Notes: generated by a model from the letters alone, not told the origin. A DNA stretch of 64,000 nt from Bradysia coprophila (GCF_014529535.1 NW_023503493.1:14912001-14976000), one strand, 5' to 3'; positions 1 through 11,920 are shown, counted from the first letter of the stretch. Translations and numbers: made by a program.

Positions 1-495
1 TTTTAACGAAACGGAAGTTCGCTCGCAGATTCGGATCGGAACATCTCATTCGTTTTCGCTAAAGCTGGCCGTCATTAATCATGATTCCCATGAAGAAAAT
101 ATAAAAAATTGGCAAGGGATGAAGAAACGCCGGCAAAAACAAAGAATGATAAATTTGTCTTTGTTGCGTTTCTTCACACTTTGGCGATTCTTCGTGGTGA
201 TTAAACAAATCCTTGGAAATTTATCCTTTCACGAAATTTATCTAAAAGGCGTTTTTTGTTCGAAGCTAGTGAATCTATCCTTTTATAAAAGTTACGAAAT
301 GCTGCCTGGTTCGATCCTAAGGAAACTCTTATTTTACGTCAGGTAACGGCATCTTGTTCGATCCTAGGGAATTCATACTTTAACGAAAGATCCCGAGGAC
401 ACTATCATTTTACGAAAGATAATGTAGAGACATTTCAAAAACGTATTTTTACACTTTAGCGTTTCCTCACACTCTGGCGATTTTTCTCTTCTTCT

Positions 496-742
496 CTTCA
501 CACTCTATCGATTTTTCTTGGCAATTCATCATTATGGTTGATTTGTTAAATCAACAAGAAAAATCGCCATAATGTGAAGAAAAACCAAGAAATATCGCCA
601 AAGAGTAAAGAAACTCCAAGGATCATAGAGAATTGAAAATTTGTCTTTATGGCGTTTCTTCACATTTCTGAGACTTTTCTTGATGATTTAACAAATCAAC
701 TAAATATGATGAATTGTCAAGAAAAATCGCCAAAGTGTGAAG
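496..742. repeat. Imperfect inverted repeat (foldback)
   Basis: The arm at 496-553 matches the reverse complement of 684-742 with a handful of mismatches; both contain a CTTCACAC...GCGATTTTTCTTG core and an AATTCATCAT...GATTTGTTAAATCA tail. The same GCGATTTTTCTTG motif also occurs nearby outside the arms, so this is probably a decayed MITE with extra partial copies. No target-site duplication is clear. Confidence 0.6.
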
Positions 743-1535
743 AAACTCCAAAATATGACAAATCGCCAAATAATACAATATTGTCGATTTGACTATAACT
801 TTTATTTAGAAAAAGATTGTACGGGACAGTATGCACTGCATATCATATAATTCCTCTCTCTTGTGTTTATCTGTGTTCTACGAAGCCAAAATATAATTTC
901 GGACTACAAGTAAACCGTCTCGACTGCCCAGTAGTTATTTTCCTAAGTTCCTAATGAGTGCAAAAAGGCTATTTCAACATTAGTTAGGAAAGCATAATTT
1001 TTATGTGAATGTTTCTGAGGTTTTCCATCTTAATATTTTCATGAAGTTACAAATAATCCACAGAAAATTTTATTACCCTAGAACGAGGTCGGAAATACAT
1101 CAAATAAATCAAATAGAAAACAGACTTGGAAATTGTTATTTTGTCTAAAAGTTGATATTAAAATTCTTTGGAAATCGTAAATCGCATAATTGCATGAGCA
1201 GGCATCTCAGGATTATAAATCAGGAACTTTGAAGTTCGTCATATATTCATATTCTTATCTTATTCCTGACCAGATTCTGTTTTCATGATTGAGCTCAATC
1301 ATGAGCTTCACTGATACAAAGAGTTGAATTTATTTCCTATTGTAATTTGGCGAAAAAGAATGTTCCGAATCTGCGTTTCGTTTAAAAAAAAGCCTTTAGT
1401 TGAAATGATGATTGTGAAGATTTCAAATGGACGACTCTTGGTGTTTCTCTAATTTTTATTCTATATCCTGCAAAGCATTAATTGTAGCTACTGCGTCCAG
1501 CAACTTTTTGATCATTCTTCAGCGACAAGTTTTTA

Positions 1536-2210
1536 GACCCGTACGAAGTACTGGGGTCTTATAGGTTTACGCATACGTTTGTAACACGTCGAATTGGACT
1601 CCCTGAGTAAGGGGAAACCTATTGTGGTTGTCTAGAGATGCCAAATCCGCGAAAAAAAAATGTCCGTCTGTCCGTCTGTCTGTCTGCACGATAACTTGAG
1701 TAAAACGCATCCGATTTTGAAAATTCTTTTTTTTCCCGTTTGGTAATGTCAAAAGACAGGCTAAGTTCGAAGATGAGTGATTTTGGATCGACCCCTCCCG
1801 AGCTGTGGCCCAATAAATGCTTTACGGTTTTTCGAAGATATCTCCGGACATTTAAACGTTAAACTTGTAAGTGATACGTCAAATAAAAGGTATTTACAAT
1901 ACCGATCGACAAAAAAAAAGTTTATGGAAATCGGATGACCGAGTCGTGAGTTAGACCCCTTGGTGTGGAACAGGCACAGGGCGGCAAGCAGTTTTTGCTT
2001 GTAGGTCGGCCACATTTGAACATATTTCGTTCGTTTTAGCTTTATTAGATAGGTATTGACCGTACCAATCAGGGAAAAAAAATTTATGAAATTATATTCT
2101 CCGGAGCGTGAGCTAGGTCTCTTGGAGTGAGCTCTTATCTGGCTACTCGGCCGTACAGTGAACGTGGAGTATTTTGTCAATATCTCGAGTAAATTTTGAC
2201 CGAATTTCAT
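1536..2210. repeat. Diverged repeat with internal ~165-bp duplication
   Basis: A tetranucleotide run (TCCG/TCTG, about 1660-1687) lies in a block beginning near a CCCGTACGAAGTACTGGGG motif. Downstream, a segment at about 1868-1975 (poly-A run, then TTTATGGAAAT, GTGAGTTAGACCCCTTGG) resembles about 2033-2132 (poly-A run, TTTATGAAAT, GTGAGCTAGGTCTCTTGG), offset about 165 bp. This looks like an old two-unit tandem repeat or a dispersed transposon fragment. No intact protein is encoded. Confidence 0.5.
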
Positions 2211-3673
2211 GATTTTTTTTTTGTTTGAAAGATATTAACGAATGTAAAGCGTCGGTACTATTTCCGGTCTCCTAACAAAATGGCTGCCGGCGGCCATATT
2301 GGATTTTATTAAAAGTGATATAAAGTGGGAAAAATGATGCTTAGAGAGTTTCGTTTAACATGGAAATAATGTGTTAAGTGTAAGGGGTTTCAGGGATTCC
2401 ATATATGGACATCTATATATACCTATATACAGCTATATTGAGCTATATACAGGCATATAGAGCTATATAATAGCATATTCCTCTGTGAAATGTTTATTTA
2501 CAGTGAAATATAGGTAAATATAGCGGTATATTGCTGTTTAAATAGGAATTTATGAAATTAGACTTCGTACGGGGCTGTCTATATTGCCTCCGGCAATTTA
2601 GTTGTATATGATAACAAGGCAAAGAGTGGATAATGTAAGTGATTTTAAAGGGAGAATAGTTTTTCAGCAGAGAAGAAAATGAAGTAAGAGAAATGAAGAG
2701 TTTCACATTAAAGGCTTTTGATACGAATAGGTGTTTCGTACGGGTCGGCGTTAGCTATGTTTTTTTCTAATGGTGCTCCGCACTTTACATCGAACTGATG
2801 CAAATTCCTTTATGAAGAGAAAACAAAACCACATTAACTTCACTATTATTCACAATTATTTTAACATTTAGATCAATTTTGCCGTTGAATTTAATGATCA
2901 AAATTTTGCTGGCCAGCATTTTAGATGAGACACATAAATAAACAAACGTCTGATACATATCATGACAAGCACACAATATGTTTTTAAAGACAATAGAAGC
3001 GATGACGGACGTAGGGTGGCTAAATGTACAATTATATTTTACGTTCTTTTGTATGTTGAGACGTACTGAACGCTTTCCTATATCGTTCACTGATACAAAA
3101 CATCTTTTTTCAAACTCAAACGGTTTATATTGCATAAATTTACTCTTAATTTAGAAGCCTAATATAATAATTAAAAACCAAGAGAAAATGTAGCTAAAAC
3201 CAAAATTTAATTAGCCACCCTATATCACATTTTGAAATCGTGACTGCAGCGCCGTCATTGTGACCGTTGTGTTAACTAAATTTAAATTTGTGGATTCCAT
3301 TGTTGTGGGATAAAGTGTGGGTTAAATAAGATTAATACCTTTGGAAAACCCGAAAACTAAATTTCTTCGACTGTACGAAAATATTGAAAAAATTTCCAAT
3401 TTTTTGGTCAATTCCCGCAGCTCCCATAAAAACTTTAAGCGCCCTGAGACATTCAGAATTTGGGCGCCCATTTCATTTTTATGTAGAAAATGACACATTT
3501 TCTATAAAGACAAAGTCGCTTTGACGTTAAAAGCAAAAATATCTTCGGCCCACCCTATTTTACATGCTAAAGCGCCACCATGTTTTTAGTATTATTATCG
3601 CGTAAATTTTTATAGAAATACTTTATTTGGGAACGAACCATGTGACCTACGACCTGCGTTGAATTTTCTCTCG

Positions 3674-3735
3674 GTATAAGAACACGCATACTGTAATTTC
3701 GTGGTTTCAACCCAAGTAATGCAAATAACTAATTT
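3674..3735. repeat. Dispersed repeat family A, copy 1
   Basis: A roughly 60-bp segment with core ACTGTAATTTCGTGGTTT followed by an AAGTAATGCAAATAACTA-like tail. Close relatives occur at about 15985-16052 and, more diverged, at about 45070-45136. Its nature is unknown; it is likely a fragment of a dispersed transposable element. Confidence 0.55.
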
Positions 3736-3807
3736 AGTACTCGTCTACTTCTGAAAATGATAACGAAGAATTAGCTACTATCTGAACGTTTTATGTAATA
3801 GAAAGCA

Positions 3808-3813
3808 TATAAG
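3808..3813 (+). promoter_or_regulatory. Possible TATA box for the small secreted-protein gene
   Basis: TATAAG, about 100 bp upstream of the ATG at 3912, which would leave a 5' UTR of about 70 nt. This rests on position and sequence only, and TATA-like strings are common in this AT-rich DNA. Confidence 0.3.
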
Positions 3814-3911
3814 CCAGTGTTACCATGTAGACATGGAATAGTTTTCAATAAAGTTTCACGAGCGAAACTACAAGTTTCGATAAGAAATCAGTTAAAAACG
3901 TGACATAAAAA

Positions 3912-4245
3912 ATGATCTACTTCAAGCTCATGACTGTAGTGATCATAGGATCGGTTTTTCAGGTAGAATAATAGTGCTTATCGATTCGATCGTTGTGCAA
4001 TTCGAATTATAAAATTAAAGGTGTGCACATCCAATCCAGTTGCACCAGAAGTGGAAATCGATCTAGCAAAACTAATAACGCCCGCAGATTTACTTCGTGC
4101 AAAAAATGCTGGATTCCCAGAAAGAGACATTTTTTTGCTAGTAACTTCCGGCCTGACAGTTGACGAAATGCTCAAAATGAAGGAGATACGGTTGAAAGAT
4201 GGGAACGATGCCTTTGAACGTTTGGTTCGAATCCCATGCGCCTAA
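3912..4245 (+). CDS. Small secreted protein, function unknown (2 exons)
   Basis: I do not recognise the family. Exon 1 (3912-3962) encodes a 17-residue hydrophobic start that looks like a signal peptide. A 58-bp intron (3963-4020, GTAGAA...AAAG) follows, and exon 2 (4021-4245) continues in phase 0 to a TAA. The product is 91 aa: after the leader comes a helical, charged mature chain with two cysteines, one near its start (VCTSNP) and one two residues from the end (IPCA), which could pair. The central segment LLRAKNAGFPERDIFLL is echoed in the decayed copy at about 6372-6460. A nearby TATAAG (3808) fits a promoter. Alternatively, exon 2 could splice before its stop at a phase-0 donor (GTTCGA near 4225) into the exon at 4715, merging this with the next gene. 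Secretion is inferred from the leader only. Confidence 0.6.
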
Positions 4246-4714
4246 GTCAAACGTTGATCAATTTTGTTAATTAATTTTTTCTTCGGAAGACTAAATGGTG
4301 CGAAATTTTGACTCCTGGACTGAAAATTGCGTCTAATTATACTGTCGCCCAACAAGCGAACTTTGTCAATGTAATGGGTGCAGCAGATCTACTGCCGAAC
4401 AACGAAAGATTTCCCTTTTATGTAATTTAGATATTTTGTTACTCGCTTGAACGATTTCATGTCAAGCGGGCTTTAATAATGTCCATAAGCGAGAGAGAAT
4501 TTTCACTTTGATTTCAGCGGACCTCGTTGTGTAACCGCCTTGGTCAACCAAATTTAAATTCATTTAATCCAAAATTTGTTCCTCACACCATTATTCGTTG
4601 GTTAAAGAGAAACAGTGAAAGATATTCTAGCCTAGAACGTGTTAAAATTAGTGTGAGTTGATAGGTCGAGCTGTTAAATGATTTTTTGTTTAAATTTATT
4701 TTTCCCTTTAACAG

Positions 4715-5760
4715 AAAGTAATGTGCTGCTTCGAGGGGCTTGAGGATAATGTAAAATATGAAAACTTAAGGGGATTTAGTGAACATGTAAACAATGTAGT
4801 TGTGAATGGATTGAGCGATGTAGATATGAATGAATTCGCAGAACAATGGAATCATTTCGATACCACAAATGTACCGGAATCAATTGTAAGTAATTACTTA
4901 ACATACGTAGCACCTGCCCAAGATCGTATTTGCCAACGCTCTCTCTGATAAAACAATTTCGTCAACATACTTCCAGTATGTATGAAATGGCTAGCAGACA
5001 GTTTCATTTCTGCCGACGTTGACGTATAATCATACATACTGCTCATGACTATTCGTGTCATTCTTATGTTTATACGTCGAACATGTACGATATACATGTC
5101 AGGCGTTGGAATATACATATCCAAAGTAAGGCAGAAATGAAGCCGCCTGCCAGCCATTTCATACATACTGGATGTATGTTGATGAATTTTTTTTACCAGT
5201 GTAGCATCGAAACTACGTCACAGTCACAGTCCGGTGCTAGAGATAACATAGATCATCTTCAAGATACGGTACTTTCAGTCGTAACATCACTTAAGTTTCG
5301 TTAAATGTTCGTTCATTCATTCATTCATTTGTATGACATTTATTTAACGTGGATGGCATTTCTTGATGTAAACGGCCTTGAAGATGATCTATTACATATA
5401 CTTTCTTGGTAGCTGGCTTACTGGCTTACTACCTGCTCCAAGCGAAAGTTGACTTTCACATAGGAAAATTTAAAAAAAAGAACATAAAATTGTCCACACT
5501 CGATGGATCATTTTCGCTGGGGGCAAATTGCTGTGTAATGGTCAGCTTTCGCATGGGCCGGGTAGGAAATAAATCAGCTGACAAAAAAGATTTATTCATA
5601 ATAACGTTTCAACTTCACAGAATAATTGGAGACGCGAAAATATCCATTTTTCAATTTTACCTTCTCGTTTCAGATTAGAATGCACGACTTTTTACAAGCT
5701 AAAAATTTAACCGACGACGACGAATGCAAGAGAATTCTTTCAATTGTTGCGGCTAAATGA
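4715..5760 (+). CDS. Small unknown gene, 5' end unresolved (exons 4715-4885, 5200-5268, 5674-5760)
   Basis: The product is not recognised. A pyrimidine-rich acceptor ending at 4714 opens exon 4715-4885 (phase 0 throughout), closed by a GTAAGT donor. Exon 5200-5268 (acceptor TTTTTTTACCAG, weak donor GTACTT) and terminal exon 5674-5760 (acceptor CTTCTCGTTTCAG, TGA stop) also join in phase 0. The encoded chain is about 109 aa, acidic, with four cysteines, and ends in LTDDDECKRILSIVAAK. AATAAA signals follow at 5790 and 5800. The start could be the ATG at 4721, but the acceptor suggests an upstream exon that I could not place. A helix ending in a GL(T/S)..D.(M) pattern is vaguely shared with the preceding gene, so the two may be paralogues or parts of one gene. 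The first intron is mostly an inverted-repeat element. Confidence 0.45.
4955..5190. repeat. Intronic foldback element (MITE-like)
   Basis: The arm 4955-5014 is nearly the reverse complement of 5130-5190 (shared core CATACATACTGGATGTATG on the right arm). The arms are about 60 bp with an interior of about 115 bp. The right arm ends about 9 bp before the splice acceptor at 5199, so the element makes up most of the intron 4886-5199. Confidence 0.7.
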
Positions 5761-5789
5761 TCAAACCATTCTATGACATTGTGTACCAG

Positions 5790-5805
5790 AATAAATGAGA
5801 ATAAA
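5790..5805 (+). promoter_or_regulatory. Two polyadenylation signals
   Basis: AATAAA at 5790-5795 and again at 5800-5805, 30-45 nt after the TGA of the small gene ending at 5760. Confidence 0.5.
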
Positions 5806-5919
5806 ATCTGACCCATTACCGTCTCGGTAGTGTAAGTTAATTTATCCAACTGATCAACTTGCAGACGATTGAAAAATCAAACGTATTAATCGAGTATGAC
5901 TGCGTAGATTGAGGCAAAA

Positions 5920-6475
5920 CTATTTTCGACCCACCCTATTTTACATGATGATGCGTACCGGTTTTTTTTTAGTATTATCGCACACAATTTAATCGGAAGA
6001 CTAACATTTTGGAGCTACACATTTGACCTACGACCAGCGAAAACATTTTAAAAATCCAACATTAATGTACACATCGGTACAATTGTACACAAACTGTGCG
6101 GAAATCGTAAGTATCAGAGGGGGCATTTCAGAAAATACTGAAACCAAGAATGAATTTTAAAAGTTTCTTTGTCAGACCAAAGAACTTATGCAATTTGAGG
6201 CACACTGATGTCACACTACGATTATCTTTGGTATTTATTCGAATTTCTTCAGTGCATAAAACGTTGTAAGCAACAAGAATCGTAATGTTGTATAGTTGTA
6301 TCGTAATCGTAATGTGGTATAGTTGTATGGTATAGTATAGTTGCTTCGTAGAACGCTTGTTTCATAAGTAGTTACGGCCGAAGAATTACTTCGTGCAAAT
6401 AATGCTAGAAGGAGATTTGGTTTTTGGAAGATCTTTCGGTCTGACACTTGACGAACGTAAGTTGAAAACATTCGC
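5920..6475 (+). pseudogene. Decayed duplicate of the 3540-4245 locus
   Basis: The segment at about 5930-6045 (ACCCACCCTATTTTACATG ... TTGACCTACGACC) matches 3545-3655. Further on, about 6372-6460 matches the exon-2 coding region of the secreted-protein gene: a GAAGAATTACTTCGTGCAAA string parallels GCAGATTTACTTCGTGCAAA, and TCTGACACTTGACGAA parallels CCTGACAGTTGACGAA. Frame-breaking changes and deletions remove about 20 bp of coding sequence, and no signal-peptide exon is seen. It is best explained as a tandem segmental duplication that decayed. Confidence 0.65.
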
Positions 6476-8395
6476 ATGCGTTTATTTCGAAAATTTCAGA
6501 ATTGAATATCATGGATTCTATAAGCTGTCTCTTATCATTTCTCGGCTCATAAGGGATATACAGTTAACGAACACATTTTTTTTGCAAATTCGTCATCCAT
6601 AACGTTACCCCGTTGCCCGACCTTGTTCTTACTGTCTTAGCCCTTCGTACGGAGCTTAAAATGTAATCGATGGAGATTAGCAACGACAAACAATTGGACC
6701 CTTTGTAGCCTACAAAGAAAAATATTTTGTTTTTTGATGATTTCTCTGAAAATGTGTTACTTTTAAAGGAAAAATTGGTTTGTGAGTCATAACTTATCCA
6801 ACTTGGAGCAACCTTTGCAGATTGTGTAAATTTGTGTAATCTGCACAGGTTTCTCCAAGTGGTATAAGTTACTACCCAAAAAACCAATTTTTCCTTTAAA
6901 AGTAACACATTTTAGCGTGCTTTATTGGTTTTACTTAAAAAACGGTTTTCCTGTACTAGGGAGGGAAAATGGACTTTCCGTCCCTATGGAAAAGTCTTTC
7001 ATTCTTTCAGAAAGGAAAACTTCATACTACACTGATAAAAAAGATTTTGGTGGTGTACTTCGGATGTGTATGATATACTTCTGTTATGCATAGTATGCGT
7101 CGGGTCTGTATGGCAAACATGTCGTATGTAAAGTTTACGTACAATATGTGTACCATACATCTCACGCGTGTAGTTGACGAATATTGGTCAGCCTACATGT
7201 AGGCTACAAGTTTGAAAAGGGTCCATTGCCCTTAACCAAATTTTCTTTCGTCAATATCACATTTTTGTTGGTGTTGGCTGTTAAATTTGAGACTCACAAG
7301 TCAAAATGAATGAAGAATCCCACCATGCGAATTGTAAATTCCATTTTATTTTTCCATCAGAAATTTTTGCCAGCCAAATCCCAAGTTGCAGTGGGTCTTC
7401 GCTCTAATCCAATCGTGTTATTTGAGTGCAAATGCGTCAGCTTTGAGTAAAGCAACTTGTATACTTAACACCGAATAACGATTCAAATCTACAAATTTTA
7501 CAATTTTGTTGTGCCAGTGCCATCATTATACATTAGACACCTTTAATGCAGTCTGCTGTGAATTGAGCAATTGAAATAAGTATACAAAAGAATTTCATTT
7601 TAAAGAGACTCCCCCATCCACCGATACACATTCATTCGAAAATGTATAAATCGTTAAATGCAGACGGTTATTATGCCCGAACAAAGTGGCGAAAAGGAAA
7701 ACGGTTTTATTAAAGCATTTCGATTCGTAATCTGTTCAAAGTATTTGCAAGCTTCGAATGGTTTTTATCGCTAAATCCGAACCGGTGGTGATATAATTTG
7801 TGCTCAAACCTCCGATAGCCGTTTTCCATTCAACAAAAAAAAAAGATGGATATAGCATCCATGTACCGCCTAATGTAAATATACATATATAGAGGAGAGA
7901 TTTCAATGGCATTAAGAGAAAACTATACACCGGAAAACTTATCATTTCGTATCCAAATAAAAGTGATTAGACACACATCGCTCTCGCTCTTTTCATAAGC
8001 TCATAAGCTTTTTTACTCAGATACCTAATGTGTTTAATGTGACGACAGATGTTGAAATGGTTCTGATATTATATCCAGATGTCAGCAATCTAACTTTTTA
8101 CACAGTTTTCGATTAGTTTGCAATGGGAGACTGTATAAATGTATATATTGGATGGTATACTGTACAACCATATTCGAAATGGATGTCTAACTGTGCGATG
8201 TGGTATCTTTATTTTAAGAATTTCTTTTTTATTCACATAGAAATTGAATAGAGTTCTATGTGAGTTCGGTTAGAGTAATGTTTATTATATGATTCGCCAA
8301 TAGTGCGGTATACCATCCATTTGGGTGTACAGCTTTTGGTATGTGTTTCAAGTCAGTTCAGACAGGTTAGCCGATTGTAATAGTACATTGAATGA
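6476..8395. other. Intergenic, no gene seen apart from the listed repeats
   Basis: Apart from the foldback at 6685-7242 I see only AT-rich unique sequence. A weak inverted pair occurs at about 8142 and 8303 (TGGATGGTATAC and GGTATACCATCCA). No splice-supported coding segment was found. Confidence 0.5.
6685..7242. repeat. Foldback-type element with inner hairpin (GTAGCCTAC family)
   Basis: Left end near 6685 (CAATTGGACCCTTTGTAGCC) and right end near 7240, whose reverse complement reads TTAAGGGCAATGGACCC. Inside, about 6751-6832 and 6833-6914 form a hairpin of roughly 80-bp arms beginning AATGTGTTACTTTTAAAGG. The same family recurs at 52398-52745. It holds no coding potential beyond fortuitous frames. 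Confidence 0.6.
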
Positions 8396-8397
8396 CA

Positions 8398-8995
8398 AGG
8401 GGCGAAAGTAAAAAAATTCAACCGTGTGCGAGAGTTGGAGCCCGCGCCGAAGGCAAGGGCTCTAATCGCACAGGTTGAATTTTTTTACTTTTGCCCCGAG
8501 TCGTTCATACTATTTTTTTTGATACCAACATTGAAAATTGATACGTATCGCAAACATCGCAACAAAATGTTGAAAAAAAAGGCATTTAGCCAGAAAATGC
8601 GGGGGTCCAGGGGGCGGCAGCCCCCTGGTATATGAAAAATTTAATAATTTAGCCATCACAACAATAACACACACAAAAATTAAGATATAACTAACAAATC
8701 ATTCAGTAACAAAAAGTATCAACTTTGTATGCTAATTTCAATAAGAACACTGGCGCACAGTGTTTTACAATTTTGATCACAGTATTCTGCATAATATGAG
8801 CGGATTTTGTTGACAAGTCGACTCATTTCTCTCATTTTCTGTGACGTCAGTCACTTTCGCTGTTCGTTCAGTTGCGTTCGCTCTTCGTTAAGTACTTTCT
8901 CCCCGTGGGATGCATTTTTTTACTTTCGCCCCTCATATGCGGGGCGAAAGTATCATTTTTCAATGTTGGTATCAAAAAAGTATTAAACGGTGCGG
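8398..8995. repeat. Composite repeat with GGGGCGAAAGTA termini and a GC-rich hairpin
   Basis: GGGGCGAAAGTAAAAAAATT near 8398 is inverted at about 8480-8500 (AATTTTTTTACTTTTGCCCC). A second inverted pair, ATACCAACATTGAAAA near 8522 against TTTTCAATGTTGGTAT near 8958, spans the block. Between them, 8607-8615 and 8620-8628 form a perfect 9-bp GC hairpin (CCAGGGGGC/GCCCCCTGG, 4-nt loop) that stands out strongly from the AT-rich surroundings. It is probably nested remnants of one transposon family. Confidence 0.55.
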
Positions 8996-11770
8996 CATTT
9001 CGGTGATTTTTACATTGTCTCTGACTAAAACAAGGCTGCAAACTTTATGGAAGTCACGCAGATACCACACTTGACGAAAATATGACGGATTTTCGTACAA
9101 AAAAATATCACTTCAGTTCTTCAGTGATAACCGTCGTCGCCGTGATGATGTAGTAACGACACTGTTCTTTGGCACGAGAGAAACTCCATCAATTTTACGT
9201 AATTGTTACTAACACGTTAGTAAATGGCGGTTTTGCGCAGACGATGTATTACCGAACTGACATCTATTGCGCAAAAAGACCCCATCTACTAACTAGTTAG
9301 CAGAATATCTATTTTGACATCACTGGTACACTACCTCCCATTGATTCGTCTTTCGAACTACTTACACAAAACTAAAACTAAAAAAGAAAAGAAAACAGAA
9401 CTTCGGCGGCAGCGGCAAGACGGTAGCTTATACGTCTGGTTCAAATGTAACAATATTGTTAGAAATAGGCAAACATTCCCTGTAAGTGTTTGCATCAACC
9501 ACTGGTTGTAAGGTTAACATCTTTCGTGGATATGGAACATATTTATAGAATTGAGAAAAAGTGTAAGAAAAACTGACTGTAAGATCCATAAATGTTCATT
9601 TTGGGCTTAGTATTTTATCGAAACGACTTCAATACAAAATGTTTCGCTTTTGTTTGGTCGGTTTTTTCCCGTCTACGTTTTCCCATTTTTCTCTTATTTC
9701 ACTGAATGAACGAAGACTGTATCTGTTGCCACTTTATTCGATTATCCTCTGGCAGTGGTGTATTTTTGAACGGTTCACATTCATTCATTTCAGTATTGAT
9801 GGACTTGCCGTAATAATTTATAATAATAATTTTTGCCGTAATAATGGGAAATTAATGCTGAGTTAGACGAATTTCGTGGGGAGCAATAACGTTAATTTAT
9901 TGTATCACTTCATCGAAGAAAAAAACAAAATTGGAATTATCACTCGGATCGACGAGAATTATTTGCAGCTGGGGAACGACCGAACGACCCCATAGGATTT
10001 CCCCTTTTACATAATTCCAATTTTTACAGTTCGCTCACACGTCTCACACTCGAGGTAAAAAACGGAGATCGTTTCGAACGCGGATCAACATATGTCACAC
10101 AAGCAGAATTTTATTTCAGTAATGTGGTACGTTTTGATTTAATCTTCGACCAAACCGGGTCAATAAAACACTTTTCTTTAATTTGTGCTAATTACTTACA
10201 GTAACTTTAGACACATATAGCAACGCGAGTTTGACATAATAGTAGATAGTAGATTACGTTGCATGCTGCGAAAGTAATTCACTACACAAGAACACAATTT
10301 TGTGATACGAGCGAAGCGAACTCACGAGTGTGTTTTTGACAGTTAATTTCGACAAGTTTAGTTTGTATATCCGAACCGATACGAAGGCGATGTACATAAT
10401 ATAGCGAAACTGAAAACAAATTCAGAGGGTTTTATAGCGTTACAATTTGGCAACGGGCTGAGGATGCATACATAGCTCTCGGGAACGAGGACAACTACGA
10501 ATAAATCATCAAAAACTCCTTTTCAAACTTCAATTTTGGCATCATCTGAGACATTAAAACAAAATTGATTTAGTCTTTATTCTTGTTTGAAGATCCTGTA
10601 TAGATCAAACGTTGCGTCCTGAACAAGGACGTTTTGGAATACTAAAATTACCCCCAGCTGAAATGCCTACAGATAAATTGCTAAATGAACATCAGAAAAA
10701 ACATTAAAACAAACAGAGAAATCGATTCTCTTCCCTCCCATGGCTCACGTTAAGTAAATCTTGAGATAGAATTGCTGTTTCGACCTAAGTGCTGACATCG
10801 GTCACTCGCCTGTGTGGTCTGACCATCCTCAGTTGCTATGTCAACACCCTTCACAAGATAGCATAAAATCGTAACTTTGAACAAGTTGTTGACGATTTTA
10901 TTTGGAGAAAGTTGCCATTAAAAATGGAAATTCGAATCAAAGGGATGGCTGCTTTGAAAACTTCACCGTACAAATTCGCAGCAAAAAAACATCAAGAAAA
11001 TTCACAAAATTCAACGAATTCGAACCATAAACGAAACAAAAACAACAAAACTGAGCAGTGCCATACTCACGATTGCAACCAAATTTTACATAGATTAAGA
11101 TTATACATATCTAAGATACACTTTCAATGACTGGAATTAGATGTTTTAAGTATTAGCCAAAAATTCCATTTATCTGTTTGGTTGTGAGGCCTATCTATGA
11201 GCAAATTCCAGCAGCTTCCTGCACTTGTTGAAATAACTTGTTACGAAGCACGTTGCTCGAAAACACACGTGTGAGTATGCGAGTTTATCGTATCCGAGTC
11301 AATGAATTACGTCGCAGCATCTAATGTATTCTGGTTTATCGTGTGAAATGTGTGACCATACGTGTTCCTGTTCCTTTAAAACACAAAATTATTGTTACAA
11401 TAAATAATGGCCGACATCTAAAAGTTTGTTGGAATCTAGACAACTTGCATGGTCTTCTAAAAATATTTTATTATTGTTATTCGGGTTTCAAAACCCTTAA
11501 ATACACAATCTTACACATCTCTTGAGTGAATTAGTATTTAAAATCAGCAATTAAAATTTTCCTAATTCATATACATCATCATTCTCATTTGCGAGTAGTT
11601 GTTTACATTCGAATAAGTATTTGTTAATATTTTCGTTTTTTTATGTTGGTATGTAAATAGACACACAACTATAATGAGGTAAGCGCAGCTTTGCGAGTGT
11701 GTTAGTGTATGTATTACATCATATATGAAAGAGTGATATATACGACAAAGTTGAATATTCGTGGAACAAA
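8996..11770. other. Intergenic, no gene supported
   Basis: AT-rich, with short frames that lack splice or composition support. A short imperfect inverted repeat (about 9200-9302; TACTAAC...GTTAGTA pairs around TTTTGCGCA motifs) may be a MITE relic. Nothing else is recognisable. Confidence 0.45.
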
Positions 11771-11776
11771 AAAACC

Positions 11777-11920
11777 TGTGTTGGTAGTACCGAATTTGAG
11801 CTAGTTAGCTGTCAAAATGTATGAGACTTTGTAGCTCCTACAGCGCTTCAGAGCATCGCTACACCATCGTCTCATACAATTTTGACAGCTAACTAGCTCA
11901 AATTCGGTACTACCAACACA
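11777..11920. repeat. Near-perfect 51-bp inverted-repeat hairpin
   Basis: Arms 11777-11827 and about 11870-11920 are complementary with about one mismatch; the termini read TGTGTTGGTAGTACCGAATT. The loop is about 41 bp. Total size of about 144 bp and near-perfect arms suggest a recently mobilised MITE or a recently formed foldback. Confidence 0.8.

Larger units (their letters stand above)
1..3800. other. Gene-poor left flank with degenerate repeats
   Basis: I see no supported gene here. The open frames are short and have no splice or homology support. The region holds an imperfect inverted repeat (496-742), a diverged two-unit repeat with a TCCG/TCTG tetranucleotide run (about 1536-2210), a TATA-rich simple repeat (about 2405-2480) and several short motifs resembling CGTACGGG that recur elsewhere in the window. 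From about 3540 onward the DNA is the source (or sister) of the degenerate copy at 5920-6475. Confidence 0.6.

Noticed and set aside
1761..2210. 149-codon open frame on -
   Set aside because: It covers a diverged tandem repeat; its repeated wording comes from the ~165-bp units and no protein family is recognised.
4226..4237. TPsiC-like GGTTCGAATCCC suggesting a tRNA
   Set aside because: It lies inside the coding exon 4021-4245; no paired acceptor stem, D-arm or anticodon arm could be fitted around it.
8426..8635. 69-codon frame ending in an RGSRGRQPPG-like tail
   Set aside because: It is encoded by the GC stem of a composite repeat rather than a gene.
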